From: CALDUY01 sp046350255
GTDB lineage: Bacteria > Planctomycetota > Planctomycetia > Gemmatales > Gemmataceae
NCBI GenBank assembly: GCA_046350255.1
Contig: JAXMAV010000015.1
Coordinates: 62,001 to 126,000 of the forward strand
Direction: 5' to 3'
Length of the DNA stretch: 64,000 nt
Part shown: one piece after another, positions 37,253-45,080 of the stretch
Position numbering within the stretch: position 1 is the stretch's first letter
Layout: the number at the start of each line of letters is the position of its first letter
Notes under the pieces: model-generated
Databases searched by the model: none
Seen by the model: the letters and a program-made list of their open reading frames with translations, nothing else
What the model was told of the DNA's origin: nothing
Program-made: the position numbers and the translations under genes

Positions 37253-38233
37253 TCATGGAGCCGTGCTGGCTCCCTCCGCTGTGGTGGACGTGGTCGCAGG
37301 CGGCGTTCCGCCGGCCGTGGGAATGAACACCGTGTGGGTGTAGTATTTCAGGTCGGCCTCGCCACCCTGGGCCGATTTACCCGACATCTGCACGCCGATG
37401 CGAATCTTGACGGCGCGGGGCGATCCCTGGGGTGTGGAGCCATCCGGCCCCACCTGGGTTGAATCCCAGCTGCTGACCCAGCCAGATCCATCGAAGTACT
37501 GAAACTCGACGCTCTTAACTTCCGCCGCCAGAAGCGACTCCAGAGGGGATCCCCCAGGAACTTCCGTGCTGGTGCCTTCCTCGCTGGTGATCAGGCGCAC
37601 CTCGCGCCGACAGAGGCCGGCCCCCCCCTCGCCCAGCCAGTATGTCACACGGCGCAGGTCCGAGGTCAGCTGCGGCGCGCCGTTGCTGGCCAGGCCGCCG
37701 TAGACCTCGCCGGGCACCTTGCTGACGAACAGGTGGAGGACGTCGCTGCTGCCGATGAGCCCCAATGGCAGCTGAATCGCACTCTGTGTCGTCGACTGGC
37801 CAGTGGTGGAGGACGACGAGGGGGAGGAGGTATTAGTGCTCGAGCTGGTCGTGGAAGTTCCGCTGGTGGAACTCGACGCTCCCGTGCTGGGTGTTCCGCT
37901 GCCCCCAGTGGTGCTACCACTGCTGCTGGTGGTTCCCGTCGTGGACGTGGTGGACGAGGAACTGGACGAAGAGCTACTCGACGAGTCACTGGTGTCGTCG
38001 CCCTGGTTGCGGAAGCGGGCGGGCTCGCCCAGGCCGATGGTGGACGACACGTCGGCATGCATGCGGTTGAGGACAGCCCGGGCCAGGGACGCCTGTTCGA
38101 TCACGTCGCGTCCAGCCTGAGTCTGGCGCAGCTGATAGCCGACCACGGCATACACAGCCACCAGCACCAGCGAGGCGATGGCCAGCGCCAGAAGTACTTC
38201 GAGTAATGTGTAAGCGGCTCGGACAGGACGCAT
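37253..38233 (-). CDS. GspJ-like minor pseudopilin with Ser/Thr-rich insert
   Basis: A 326-aa prepilin-like protein. The N-terminus YTLLEVLLALAIASLVLVAV contains the prepilin helix with Glu at +5. It is placed between gspI-like and gspK-like genes, and the core sequence (ARAVLNRMHADVSS, VKSVEFQYFDGSGWVSSWDS, GSPRAVKIRIGVQM) matches GspJ. Between about residues 80 and 155 lies a long low-complexity insert of Ser, Thr and Gly, absent from canonical GspJ (about 200 aa). The C-terminal 20 residues are Thr/Ala-rich. The gene ends four bases before gspK. The insert is likely surface exposed and disordered. Confidence 0.85.
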   Translation of the reverse strand: MRPVRAAYTLLEVLLALAIASLVLVAVYAVVGYQLRQTQAGRDVIEQASLARAVLNRMHADVSSTIGLGEPARFRNQGDDTSDSSSSSSSSSSSTTSTTGTTSSSGSTTGGSGTPSTGASSSTSGTSTTSSSTNTSSPSSSSTTGQSTTQSAIQLPLGLIGSSDVLHLFVSKVPGEVYGGLASNGAPQLTSDLRRVTYWLGEGGAGLCRREVRLITSEEGTSTEVPGGSPLESLLAAEVKSVEFQYFDGSGWVSSWDSTQVGPDGSTPQGSPRAVKIRIGVQMSGKSAQGGEADLKYYTHTVFIPTAGGTPPATTSTTAEGASTAP

Positions 38234-38239
38234 GTGAGT

Positions 38240-38992
38240 TTACCTCCTGGACCCGCCACCCTGGCTTCCGCCGCCACCACCCTGGCTACCGCCACCGCCC
38301 TGACTTCCGCCACCGCCCCGACTTCCACCACCCTGGCTTCCACCACCGCCCTGGCTTCCGCCGCCACCCTGGCTTCCACCACCGCCCCGACTTCCGCCAC
38401 CGCCCTGACTTCCGCCACCACCGCCCGAGGGTTTGTTGCCACCCTTACCGCGGGAGTTACTTGAATTACTACCCGAGTTGCCTCCCATGCCGCTGCTCGA
38501 ACTGGAGGAACCACTCGAGCCAGAAGAACTGGAACTGGTACTGCTGGAATCGGTGCCAGTGGTAGCTTCCTCGGCCTCGGTGATGGTGGCAGGCGTGTCA
38601 AAGACGCTCCCCACCATGCTCGGGTCGAACACCATCTGGGATAGCGTCACCGCGACGACAGCGCCGTCAGCCCGCTTGCGAGAAACGGTCACGCTCACGT
38701 TGTAAAGGTTGGCCTGCCCGCCCGAGTCGGCCTGCATCGACCAGGTATAGTCCTCGTCTTCTTCGCAGGGAGCATCGCTCTGGGCTTCCAGGGAGATGGC
38801 CCCCGCGGCCGCCTCGGCGAGCTTCGACCGGGCGATGGCGGCGGCGCCACTCTTGTAGCGGGAGTCCAGGGCCATGTTCCCCGCCAGGGTCAGCAGGTAG
38901 CCCAACCCCACGATGGAGAACAGGAAGACGCCCATGGCGAGGATCACCTCGAGGAGCGACAGGCCGCGACGCGATGCCCGCCTCAGACGCAT
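38240..38992 (-). CDS. GspI-like minor pseudopilin with Gly-rich repetitive tail
   Basis: A 250-aa prepilin-like protein; GLSLLEVILAMGVFLFSIVG is a class III signal/prepilin helix with +5 Glu. The first 145 or so residues resemble GspI (ALDSRYKSGAAAIARSKLAE). From there the sequence becomes a Ser-rich stretch and then about 60 residues of near-perfect GGGGSQ/GGGGSR repeats, ending in SRR. The repeat is encoded by tandem DNA (see separate entry). Such a tail is far outside the usual length of GspI (about 120-130 aa). It is immediately upstream of gspJ (six bases). Confidence 0.85.
   Translation of the reverse strand: MRLRRASRRGLSLLEVILAMGVFLFSIVGLGYLLTLAGNMALDSRYKSGAAAIARSKLAEAAAGAISLEAQSDAPCEEDEDYTWSMQADSGGQANLYNVSVTVSRKRADGAVVAVTLSQMVFDPSMVGSVFDTPATITEAEEATTGTDSSSTSSSSSGSSGSSSSSSGMGGNSGSNSSNSRGKGGNKPSGGGGGSQGGGGSRGGGGSQGGGGSQGGGGSQGGGSRGGGGSQGGGGSQGGGGGSQGGGSRR
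38243..38425 (-). repeat. Tandem repeat coding for (Gly)n-Ser-Gln/Arg in gspI
   Basis: About 180 bases of imperfect 15- to 18-base units (CCACCCTGGCTTCCG style on the plus strand) inside the 3' end of the gspI-like gene. Units encode GGGGSQ or GGGGSR; copy number is expected to vary by slippage. Confidence 0.85.
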
Positions 38993-39005
38993 GATGGGCC
39001 TCCTG

Positions 39006-39575
39006 TTATTGACTGAGCTGCTGAACCGACGAGGTGCCGGTCAGACCGCGAAGCTGCAAGGCGGTGGGGCGAACACCCTTGATCTGAAAGACGATGCGCA
39101 CATCCTCGCGCGCGGTGCCATCGGCCAGGAAGACGACCGCGGGCGTGTAGGCATCCGGCGACAGGTTAGACTTCTTGTCACCCTGGGTGGTCGGCTCCTC
39201 GAGCGACGAGGCGGCCGCGGGCTCACCATTGAGCGTGAAGGTCACCCCCGGAGGCAGCGCCTGCTCGATCACCATGCCGTCCGAGGAACCACTCCCCCAG
39301 GCCTCGGGCGTATCCGGGGCAACGCGGTAGTGACGTCCCTGGTTTTCGACGGCAAAGCGAAAGGGTCGGCCTTCCTCGATGGCACGAGAACGGGCCTGGG
39401 CCCAGGCGGCGCGGACGCTATCGACCGCGCCCTGGAGCTTGTAGTAGGGATACATGCCGCGCAGGGAGGGATAGGCCAGTGAGGCCAGGATGACCAGGAC
39501 GGCGCAGACGAGAATCACCTCGAAGAGGCTGTATCCCGCTCGCCGTCGCACATGAACTGGGCTGGTCCGGGGCAA
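39006..39575 (-). CDS. GspH-like minor pseudopilin
   Basis: A 189-aa protein with prepilin helix GYSLFEVILVCAVLVILASL (+5 Glu) followed by AYPSLRGMYPYYKLQGAVDS and AWAQARSRAIEEGRPFRFA, the GspH/FimT-like signature. ATG starts are missing near the leader. A TTG at 39575 lies six bases after GGGAGAG and gives a 15-residue leader; a GTG at 39551 without ribosome site is the alternative. It is 13 bases upstream of gspI and 31 bases downstream of gspG, so it is in the same transcript. Confidence 0.8.
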   Translation of the reverse strand: MPRTSPVHVRRRAGYSLFEVILVCAVLVILASLAYPSLRGMYPYYKLQGAVDSVRAAWAQARSRAIEEGRPFRFAVENQGRHYRVAPDTPEAWGSGSSDGMVIEQALPPGVTFTLNGEPAAASSLEEPTTQGDKKSNLSPDAYTPAVVFLADGTAREDVRIVFQIKGVRPTALQLRGLTGTSSVQQLSQ

Positions 39576-39606
39576 GGTGGACTCTCCCAAAACGGCCAAA
39601 GATGAA

Positions 39607-40035
39607 TCAATGGCCAGAAAAGTTACCGACGATTTGCCCCTTGGGCGTCGTGGTGAAGACATCCGCCTTGTTGCCGCCGTTGCGCTGGCCGGCCGGATCG
39701 ATCTGATAGGGCTTGCCCCAGGGATCGCGAATCTTGTCCGGCGGAACGAGCGCCGAGCCGCCACCTGGCTGAGGCTGTGCCAGCGCCTCGATGGTATTGG
39801 GATAATCGCCGTTATTGAGTTTGAAGGTTTCGACCTGCGACGAGAGCGCCTCGGCGTCGATCTTCGCCCGGCTGATCTTGGACTCCTCGTAGCGCTGAAT
39901 CAGGTAGTAACCACCAACACCCGCCAGCATAACGATGATGGCCACGACCACGAGGACTTCGAGCAGGGTGAAGGCGCGACGTGTGGACCGTTGGGTCTGC
40001 ACACGCGCGGCGCCAGGAGTATGAGAGAGCAGCAT
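39607..40035 (-). CDS. gspG: GspG major pseudopilin
   Basis: A 142-aa major pseudopilin of the type II secretion family. The leader (QRSTRRA) ends at the prepilin peptidase site before FTLLEVLVVVAIIVMLAGVG, with +5 Glu; downstream, AKIDAEALSSQVETFKLNNG, YPNTIEALAQP and DPWGKPYQ are strongly diagnostic of GspG and its calcium-binding region. It is the first gene of the operon gspG-H-I-J-K (40035 to 35683). The N-terminal leader of about 20 residues before the cleavage site is longer than usual; ATG 40035 is the only nearby start. Substrate proteins of this secretion system are not evident in the window. Confidence 0.93.
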   Translation of the reverse strand: MLLSHTPGAARVQTQRSTRRAFTLLEVLVVVAIIVMLAGVGGYYLIQRYEESKISRAKIDAEALSSQVETFKLNNGDYPNTIEALAQPQPGGGSALVPPDKIRDPWGKPYQIDPAGQRNGGNKADVFTTTPKGQIVGNFSGH

Positions 40036-40105
40036 GGTACGGTACCTCTGAAAGCGAGAATCTCCACGATTACTCTAACACGTCCGGAATTAAAGAACCA
40101 TGAGT

Positions 40106-41002
40106 TTAACCGCGCGGCGGAAGTCCCTCGGACGGGGCGGTCCCCACCACGCGGCGACGGGCCAATCCGGGATTCAGGTGCAGGGTGCGCCCGGGCCGGT
40201 ACTGCTCGGCAGTTTGAATCTGCACCTGAAATTCGTGCTCGCGCAGGATGTCGCTAGCTGCCTTGCGCGCCAGGGCAGGACGGTTGCAGTCCTCGCTCAG
40301 ATGGAGTTGCACGACGTGGCGCAGGCGGCCAGGTGTGGTGCGACTGAGGACACGCTGAAGGAAGCGGGCCGCCTGGTCGTTGGAAAGATGCCCCTCATCG
40401 CTGAGCACCCGGGCCACCAGAAAGGCCGGCCGCGTACTCTGGCGTTCGAGGATCAGATCGTGGTTGAACTCCACCGCGAGCAGATCGACCTCGGCCATGC
40501 TCTCGGCCAGGTCGTCATCCCAGGTACCCAGATCCGACAGATGCGCCAGCGCCTGCCCCTGGCCAAACAGGTCGCGCGGTCCATCAATGCGGAAGCCAAA
40601 CGTCTCACCGCCGTCGTGCCGCACGGGAACCGCCAGGCCAGTGACTCCGGGAGCAATCTCGAACGGGGTGCCTGGCTCGAAGGACCGAAGTAATCCGGTG
40701 GTGTGCAGCTTGTCGAAATGGCGCGAGAACCGGGCCAGCACGCTGTGATGTGAGGGATGGCAGAAGAGCGGCTTGCGCTCCCGGCACAACCAGCCCAGCA
40801 GCCCATCGTTCCAGTGGTCAGAATGGGTGTGGGTGAGCAAGATGGCCTGGACCGGAGCCAGCGACTTGCCGGCGAGGAGACAGCGCTTCTCGAGTTCCTG
40901 CAGAGGCAACCCCGCATCGATGAGTAGCGAGGTTCCACTCACCTGCACCAGGCTGGAGTTGCCGCGACTCCCAGAGGCCAGGGCCGTGTACCGCAACGTC
41001 AT
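40106..41002 (-). CDS. MBL-fold hydrolase of the YycJ/WalJ type
   Basis: A 298-aa cytoplasmic metallo-beta-lactamase-fold protein. The opening MTLRYTALASGSRGNSSLVQ and IDAGLPLQELEKR are typical of the YycJ/WalJ group; the metal motif is LTHTHSDHWNDG (HxHxDH), with further ligands in LAHLSDLGTW and LLAVEFNHDL, then LSDEGHLSN and VVQLHLSEDCNRP. WalJ-type proteins have been linked to DNA repair and cell-wall control in Firmicutes; no such link is visible here. ATG 41002 begins the conserved strand. It is upstream of gspG by 70 bases, with no clear terminator between, so read-through into the gsp operon is not expected since gspG lies downstream in position but precedes in transcription order; transcription comes from its own start. 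Confidence 0.85.
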   Translation of the reverse strand: MTLRYTALASGSRGNSSLVQVSGTSLLIDAGLPLQELEKRCLLAGKSLAPVQAILLTHTHSDHWNDGLLGWLCRERKPLFCHPSHHSVLARFSRHFDKLHTTGLLRSFEPGTPFEIAPGVTGLAVPVRHDGGETFGFRIDGPRDLFGQGQALAHLSDLGTWDDDLAESMAEVDLLAVEFNHDLILERQSTRPAFLVARVLSDEGHLSNDQAARFLQRVLSRTTPGRLRHVVQLHLSEDCNRPALARKAASDILREHEFQVQIQTAEQYRPGRTLHLNPGLARRRVVGTAPSEGLPPRG

Positions 41003-41117
41003 GTCGCGCCTCCGACACGGCGCGGTCGGATCGATGCACTTGCACTCATTCCGCCATGATAACTCAGACGGCAAACGGGGCAATGTGCGTTGCCAGTACT
41101 GGGGAAACGTGAGGAAA

Positions 41118-41159
41118 AAAGGCGCAGGCCGACCCGGGGCGGAATCCGGGTCGGCCTGC
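41118..41159 (-). terminator. Intrinsic terminator for the secreted protein gene at 41175
   Basis: On the minus strand GCAGGCCGACCCGG pairs with CCGGGTCGGCCTGC (41124-41137 with 41146-41159), followed by GCC and a T6 run (41115-41120). A 14-bp stem with an 8-base loop. Confidence 0.9.
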
Positions 41160-41174
41160 CGGAGAGCAGGACGC

Positions 41175-41648
41175 TCAGGGCTCGAACGGCGTGGGGCTAC
41201 GCGGGGTGTTGTTGGTGTAGCTGGTCATGCCGTAGGAATAGGGGCTGGACCGGGGATCGGTGTCGTACATGAAGAAGTCGCGCGGGCTGCGCACGTACAT
41301 ATGGTGCGGGAAGGCAGCCTGTGCGGGTGGGCCCCCCAGATTCTCGCCGTTGGGACCGCAGTACTGTCCATTCGGCATGCAGCCGCCTTGCTTGGAGTAC
41401 ATCTGCGCGAAGATGGCCAGGTTGATGGAGGGGCCGGGCAGCATGCCCTGGAAAGGCGGGAACTTCGGGTAGACGCAGTAGTTCGGGCCGTACGTCATCC
41501 CGTAGTAGGTGTTGTAGTAATAGCCGGGAGTGTTCTGGAAATCCGGCGCCCGGGGTGGGGTGTAGTATCCGCAGCACTGCGCGGAAGCCAGGCCCGCTAG
41601 CAGCGGCAGACCCACCACCGCAGCCACCATCGATGTCCATGTGCGCAT
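41175..41648 (-). CDS. Small secreted Tyr/Pro-rich protein, unknown
   Basis: No family recognised. The 157-aa product has a signal peptide (MRTWTSMVAAVVGLPLLAGLASA) and a mature chain rich in Tyr, Pro, Gly and Asn (CCGYYTPPRAPDFQ, GYYYNTYYGMTYGPNY), with four or five Cys and no catalytic motif. Such composition resembles coat or matrix proteins. The ribosome site AAAGGAGTCGC before ATG 41648 is identical to that of the gene at 41962-42597. It ends just upstream of a strong terminator, so it is a single-gene unit. Confidence 0.8.
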   Translation of the reverse strand: MRTWTSMVAAVVGLPLLAGLASAQCCGYYTPPRAPDFQNTPGYYYNTYYGMTYGPNYCVYPKFPPFQGMLPGPSINLAIFAQMYSKQGGCMPNGQYCGPNGENLGGPPAQAAFPHHMYVRSPRDFFMYDTDPRSSPYSYGMTSYTNNTPRSPTPFEP

Positions 41649-41961
41649 AGCGACTCCTTTCGGCGAGGGGACAATCCTTCGGGATCGCACCGTACCTCGA
41701 TGCCTGGAGTCTACCCGGCATTTCGGAAGCAGGCAGGAAAACCAGGGTCGGAAGGGAAAAAGAAGGCCAGCGCCGGGGCAAGCTGTTCGGCCCACGGAAA
41801 GTGAACCGATGAGGCGGAGGTGGAAAAAGAAGCAGAGGGGGCCAACCCTTTCGGATTGGCCCCCTCTATGGGGAGGGGGGGACGGAGGTACGCGTCATTC
41901 GACTCACGTACCGTGTATTGAGGAACCGAGCGGATTCATCCTCCCCGCTGAATCCGGTCCC
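41649..41961. other. Intergenic region between two secreted-protein genes
   Basis: 313 bases with no supported gene. It carries the terminator of the upstream minus-strand gene (41822-41867) and presumably the promoter of the gene at 41175-41648, for which I see no clear -35/-10. Confidence 0.5.
41822..41867 (-). terminator. Intrinsic terminator after the 41962 gene
   Basis: On the minus strand AGAGGGGGCCAA pairs with TTGGCCCCCTCT (41834-41845 with 41856-41867); a T-rich tract CTTCTTTTTCC follows. 12-bp stem, 10-base loop. Confidence 0.9.
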
Positions 41962-42597
41962 TTAGTTGCCCGGAGCACCCGCACCCAGGGGCCCGTTGGC
42001 GGGCGGCAGGTTGCCGGCACCCGGGGGCAGCGCGTTGCCGCCATTACCCGGCAGCGGTCCGGCCACAGGGGCATTGATGGGACCACCCAGCGGGCCAGCC
42101 ATCGGGCCACCCATGGGACCAGCCATCGGGCCGCCCGGCGGGAAGGGCGGCATACCACCCATGGCGGGGTGATAGCCCATCGGGTAACCGCCACCCATGG
42201 CGTACGGGGGGCCCACCGGAGGTCCACCCGCGCTCCCGGCCGGGACAGCCCACTGCAGCGTGGGGGTCACGAACACGGGAGCATAGTTAATCCGGCCGCA
42301 GGGGCCGCCACCCGGACCACCGCAGTTCCCATTAATCTGGTAACCGTGGTTCTTGTAGTAGGCCACCCAATCGATGGCGTCGAGGTGGCAGTAGAACTCC
42401 TTCAGGGCATGGTAATAGTCATGCCAGAACTTCTGCAGACGCTCCTCTTCTGGCGTCAGGCACTTGTATCGCTTGGCGAAGATGTTCCACCAGGGCTGAT
42501 AGCCACTGTAGAACAGGTGACCCCACCCCGCTTCGCAGGTACCGGAGCTCAAGGCCAGGCCGACCACGGCGCAGACCATCACAGCGATCCGCTTCAT
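41962..42597 (-). CDS. Small secreted protein with Gly/Pro-rich tail, unknown
   Basis: A 211-aa protein with a signal peptide (MKRIAVMVCAVVGLALSSGTCEA), an ordered aromatic segment (about 24-90: GHLFYSGYQPWWNIFAKRYK, LQKFWHDYYHALKEFYCHLD) and a Gly/Pro/Met-rich disordered tail with PMAGPMGGPMAGPLGGP repeats (about residues 150-185). The ordered part, with a run KFWHDYYHALKEFY, looks like a small helical domain. No known family recognised. The same AAAGGAGTCGC ribosome site as the 41175 gene and the same overall design suggest parallel regulation or common origin, though the mature sequences are not similar. Confidence 0.8.
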   Translation of the reverse strand: MKRIAVMVCAVVGLALSSGTCEAGWGHLFYSGYQPWWNIFAKRYKCLTPEEERLQKFWHDYYHALKEFYCHLDAIDWVAYYKNHGYQINGNCGGPGGGPCGRINYAPVFVTPTLQWAVPAGSAGGPPVGPPYAMGGGYPMGYHPAMGGMPPFPPGGPMAGPMGGPMAGPLGGPINAPVAGPLPGNGGNALPPGAGNLPPANGPLGAGAPGN

Positions 42598-43076
42598 CGC
42601 GACTCCTTTCACGCGGTTGATCCGGGCCAGCCATGACACTTGATGCCGGCTGACCCCTCCCCCGATCACCTCACCCCCCGCTCCCCGCGGATCGTGAGGT
42701 CCCTTCCTTGACCACTCTCAGTGTTACAACCACTGGATCAGGCATAGCTAGAATCGGCAGAGTATCGCGTTCAAACACAACAATTCGGAATTACCTGTGC
42801 AACCGGCTCTTTACCCCTGAGCCAGATCGCGCATAGCTTCCCCAGCTTGCGCCGTCGAGGCCTCATCAGCCCCTGCCGACGGCAGAGCCTGCAGCGAATA
42901 GACGTACCGCGCCGAATGCATCGCCACACATGCCACCCAGACCACGCATATTATCCAGCCTGCAATTGTTTTCCAATTCTCCGCATTTAACATGGGACGC
43001 AGTCACGGCTACCGGGTCGGCCCCTCACGGTGAGGACCTGCTGAACGGATGCGTCGTGCTACGGAGAACGGAACAG
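42598..43076. other. 479-base divergent intergenic region
   Basis: Lies between the minus-strand gene at 41962 and the plus-strand gene at 43077. Contains one possible 60-aa minus-strand gene (42811-42993). I see no RNA gene, terminator or strong promoter. GC content looks lower here than in the flanking genes. Confidence 0.4.
42811..42993 (-). CDS. Possible small single-pass membrane protein
   Basis: A 60-codon frame encoding MLNAENWKTIAGWIICVVWV (in part), a hydrophobic segment of about 18 residues (12-29) with a polar tail rich in Ala. It reads like a genuine single-span membrane peptide, but there is no clear ribosome site before ATG 42993 and no known family. Low confidence. Confidence 0.35.
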   Translation of the reverse strand: MLNAENWKTIAGWIICVVWVACVAMHSARYVYSLQALPSAGADEASTAQAGEAMRDLAQG

Positions 43077-43397
43077 ATGAAGCGCTTCATTCTCGCGGCG
43101 GTGCTGGCTCTCGGTCTGGTGGCGGGTGGGCAGACGCAGGCCCAGGCCGGTCAGGTCGGCTTCGGCATCGGCATTGGCCTCAGCTTCAGCTTCAGCGGCT
43201 TCTGCAACAAGGGCGGCGACTGCTGTGGCCCTAACTGCGGCTACGGCATGCCTGGCATGGGCTACCCCGGCATGGGCGGCCCCGGCATGGGTTACCCCGG
43301 CATGGCGCCGATGGGCTACTTCACCGTCCCCGTGATGCCTCCCTACCAGTACGCTCCGGTGATCGCCGGCACCCACTACTACCCGGGCGCCTACTAA
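43077..43397 (+). CDS. Small secreted Gly/Met/Pro-rich protein, unknown
   Basis: A 106-aa protein: signal peptide (MKRFILAAVLALGLVAGGQT), GQVGFGIGIGLSFSFSGF, a Cys-rich short stretch (CNKGGDCCGPNCG), then GMPGMGYPGMGGPGMGYPGM repeats and an aromatic tail ending GTHYYPGAY. ATG 43077 is set by the signal peptide. Short secreted proteins of this sort are common in planctomycetes and have no known activity. It is the third small secreted protein within 2.3 kb. It ends at a perfect bidirectional hairpin next to dnaA. Confidence 0.75.
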   Translation: MKRFILAAVLALGLVAGGQTQAQAGQVGFGIGIGLSFSFSGFCNKGGDCCGPNCGYGMPGMGYPGMGGPGMGYPGMAPMGYFTVPVMPPYQYAPVIAGTHYYPGAY

Positions 43398-43418
43398 TCC
43401 ACCGGCTTCTCGGAACGC

Positions 43419-43444
43419 GGCCCACACCGGAACCGGTGTGGGCC
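43419..43444. terminator. Hairpin between the small secreted gene and dnaA
   Basis: GGCCCACACCGG (43419-43430) and CCGGTGTGGGCC (43433-43444): perfect 12-bp stem, two-base loop, between convergent genes. Only a short T-rich tail (CTCGTTTCT) on the plus side. Confidence 0.8.
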
Positions 43445-43454
43445 GTGCTCGTTT

Positions 43455-44891
43455 CTAGCGCAGCAGCATGCGCTCCACCTTCTCGAGCAATTCTCCCACC
43501 CGGATGCGCTGCTGGCCCAGCGATAGCTCGGCGTTGACCGCCACCCACCCGCGCACCTTCTTCTCGGCCGCCACCACGGTGCTGTGATTCCGCCCGCCGA
43601 AGTAGCGCCCGATATCGCTGTATGAGGAAGCCGTGTGCTTCCGGGCCAGGAACATGGCGACCATGCGCGGATGGCTCACCACCCAGGCCCGCGAGTTGCC
43701 GCGCAGCGCCCCCGGATCCAGACGCAGCACCGCGCAGATTGCCTGCTCGACGTCGGCCACCTGCACTACCCGGATGGCATGGCGGAGCAGATCGGCCAGC
43801 GCCTCGCGAACCAGGGACACATCGACCCGCCGACCGGTCACCCGGCTAAAGTGCCGGACGCTCTGGATGGCGCCTTCCAGTTCCCGAACATTGCCGCGCA
43901 ACTGCCCGGCCAGGAAGGTGAGCACCTCGTCGGGGATCAACTCGCCGGGTACCCGCTGGACGCGCGCCCGCAGAATCGCCAGGCGCGTTTCAGCCTCAGG
44001 TGGGCTGAGACTCCACACCGCACCACCTAACAAACGATCCACCAGCTCCGGTGTGAAATCCTCGCTGAGACGCGGGTGACAGTCCGTCGTCACCACCAGC
44101 TGCCGGCCATCGGCCACCAGCGTGTCGAAGGTGTGCAGGAACTCCTCCTGCGTGGCCTTCTTTGTCGCCAGAAAGTGCAGGTCGTCCACCAGCAGGACGT
44201 CACACTCGCGGAACTGGCGACGGAAGCCGCCCAGCTTGTCGTGGCGGAAAGCCTGGAGGAACCGGTTGGTGAACTCCTCCGACGTGATGTAGTTCACGCG
44301 CCAGTCGGGATGCGCTCGCCGGATACCGGCGTAGATGCCCTCCAGTAGGTGCGTCTTGCCCGTGCCGACCGGGCCATAGAGGACCAGCGGATTGGCGGTT
44401 TCGCCGGGGGTTTCGACGACGCTGAGCGCCGAGGCGTGCGCCACGCGGTTGCATGGCCCCACCACGAACTCGTTCAGTTTGTGCCAGCGACGGGCGCGCC
44501 GCGGCAGGGCCAGGCGTGGCGGCGATGGTTCCGGAGCCGGCACCGGGGGCGCAGGCGTGGGAGCAGGCGGCGCTGGCTTGCTGGCCTTCAGCGCTGGGCG
44601 AGCGACCTCGGTCTGCGCCTGGCGGGCCGCCTGGAACAGTTCCGGGTCGATGTGGAAGCGCACCTGCATCGGCTGACCGAAGACATCCTCGGCCGCCTGG
44701 CTCACCGCCTCGCCAAAGGTGCGCTGGAGCCACTCCTGGAAGTGCCGGTTGGGCACCCCGATGCGCAGCTCGTCCTGCTCCCAGGCGAAGCGCGTGTGCG
44801 GGGCGAACCACAGCTGGTAGCGCGGTCCACCAATCCGCCGGGCAATCGCCTCGGTGAGGCTAGCCACGACATCGCGTGTACGGGTAGTCAC
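43455..44891 (-). CDS. dnaA: Chromosomal replication initiator DnaA
   Basis: DnaA is the AAA+ ATPase that binds origin DnaA boxes and opens DNA. The 478-aa chain has domain I (LTEAIARRIGGPRYQLWFAP), a Pro-rich linker (about 100-135), the AAA+ domain with Walker A GPVGTGKTH (173-181), Walker B VLLVDDLHFLA, arginine-finger region, and domain IV with the DNA-binding signature FGGRNHSTVVAAEKKVRG. In most DnaA the signature is GGRDH; here Asp is Asn. GTG 44891 after GGAGAG is chosen as start; an upstream extension of 13 codons is possible. Neither dnaN, recF, gyrB nor rpmH is adjacent, and I see no DnaA box cluster, so an origin here is not supported. Confidence 0.95.
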   Translation of the reverse strand: MTTRTRDVVASLTEAIARRIGGPRYQLWFAPHTRFAWEQDELRIGVPNRHFQEWLQRTFGEAVSQAAEDVFGQPMQVRFHIDPELFQAARQAQTEVARPALKASKPAPPAPTPAPPVPAPEPSPPRLALPRRARRWHKLNEFVVGPCNRVAHASALSVVETPGETANPLVLYGPVGTGKTHLLEGIYAGIRRAHPDWRVNYITSEEFTNRFLQAFRHDKLGGFRRQFRECDVLLVDDLHFLATKKATQEEFLHTFDTLVADGRQLVVTTDCHPRLSEDFTPELVDRLLGGAVWSLSPPEAETRLAILRARVQRVPGELIPDEVLTFLAGQLRGNVRELEGAIQSVRHFSRVTGRRVDVSLVREALADLLRHAIRVVQVADVEQAICAVLRLDPGALRGNSRAWVVSHPRMVAMFLARKHTASSYSDIGRYFGGRNHSTVVAAEKKVRGWVAVNAELSLGQQRIRVGELLEKVERMLLR

Positions 44892-45080
44892 GAACTCTCT
44901 CCGGGGGACCACACAACGGCAGTCCAACAAGTCAGGAGAGTGCGGGCGTCAGGGTGGGATGCCTGAGACCCGCTTGTCGCTCGGGGACACAACTCTTGCC
45001 GCGCCCAGGCGTGGGGGCCAGCGCAGGATAGTCGTTCCGAAGCATACAGGCCGGCATGCACACAGCACAACCGGCATGTC

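Noticed and set aside
38243..38425. GGGGS-like repeats as a sign of an engineered linker or vector sequence
   Set aside because: They use varied Gln/Arg positions, continue smoothly from a natural Ser-rich region, and the neighbouring genes have similar native inserts.
44892..45080. Replication origin next to dnaA
   Set aside because: I found no cluster of TTATCCACA-like boxes and no AT-rich unwinding region there or in 42598-43076.
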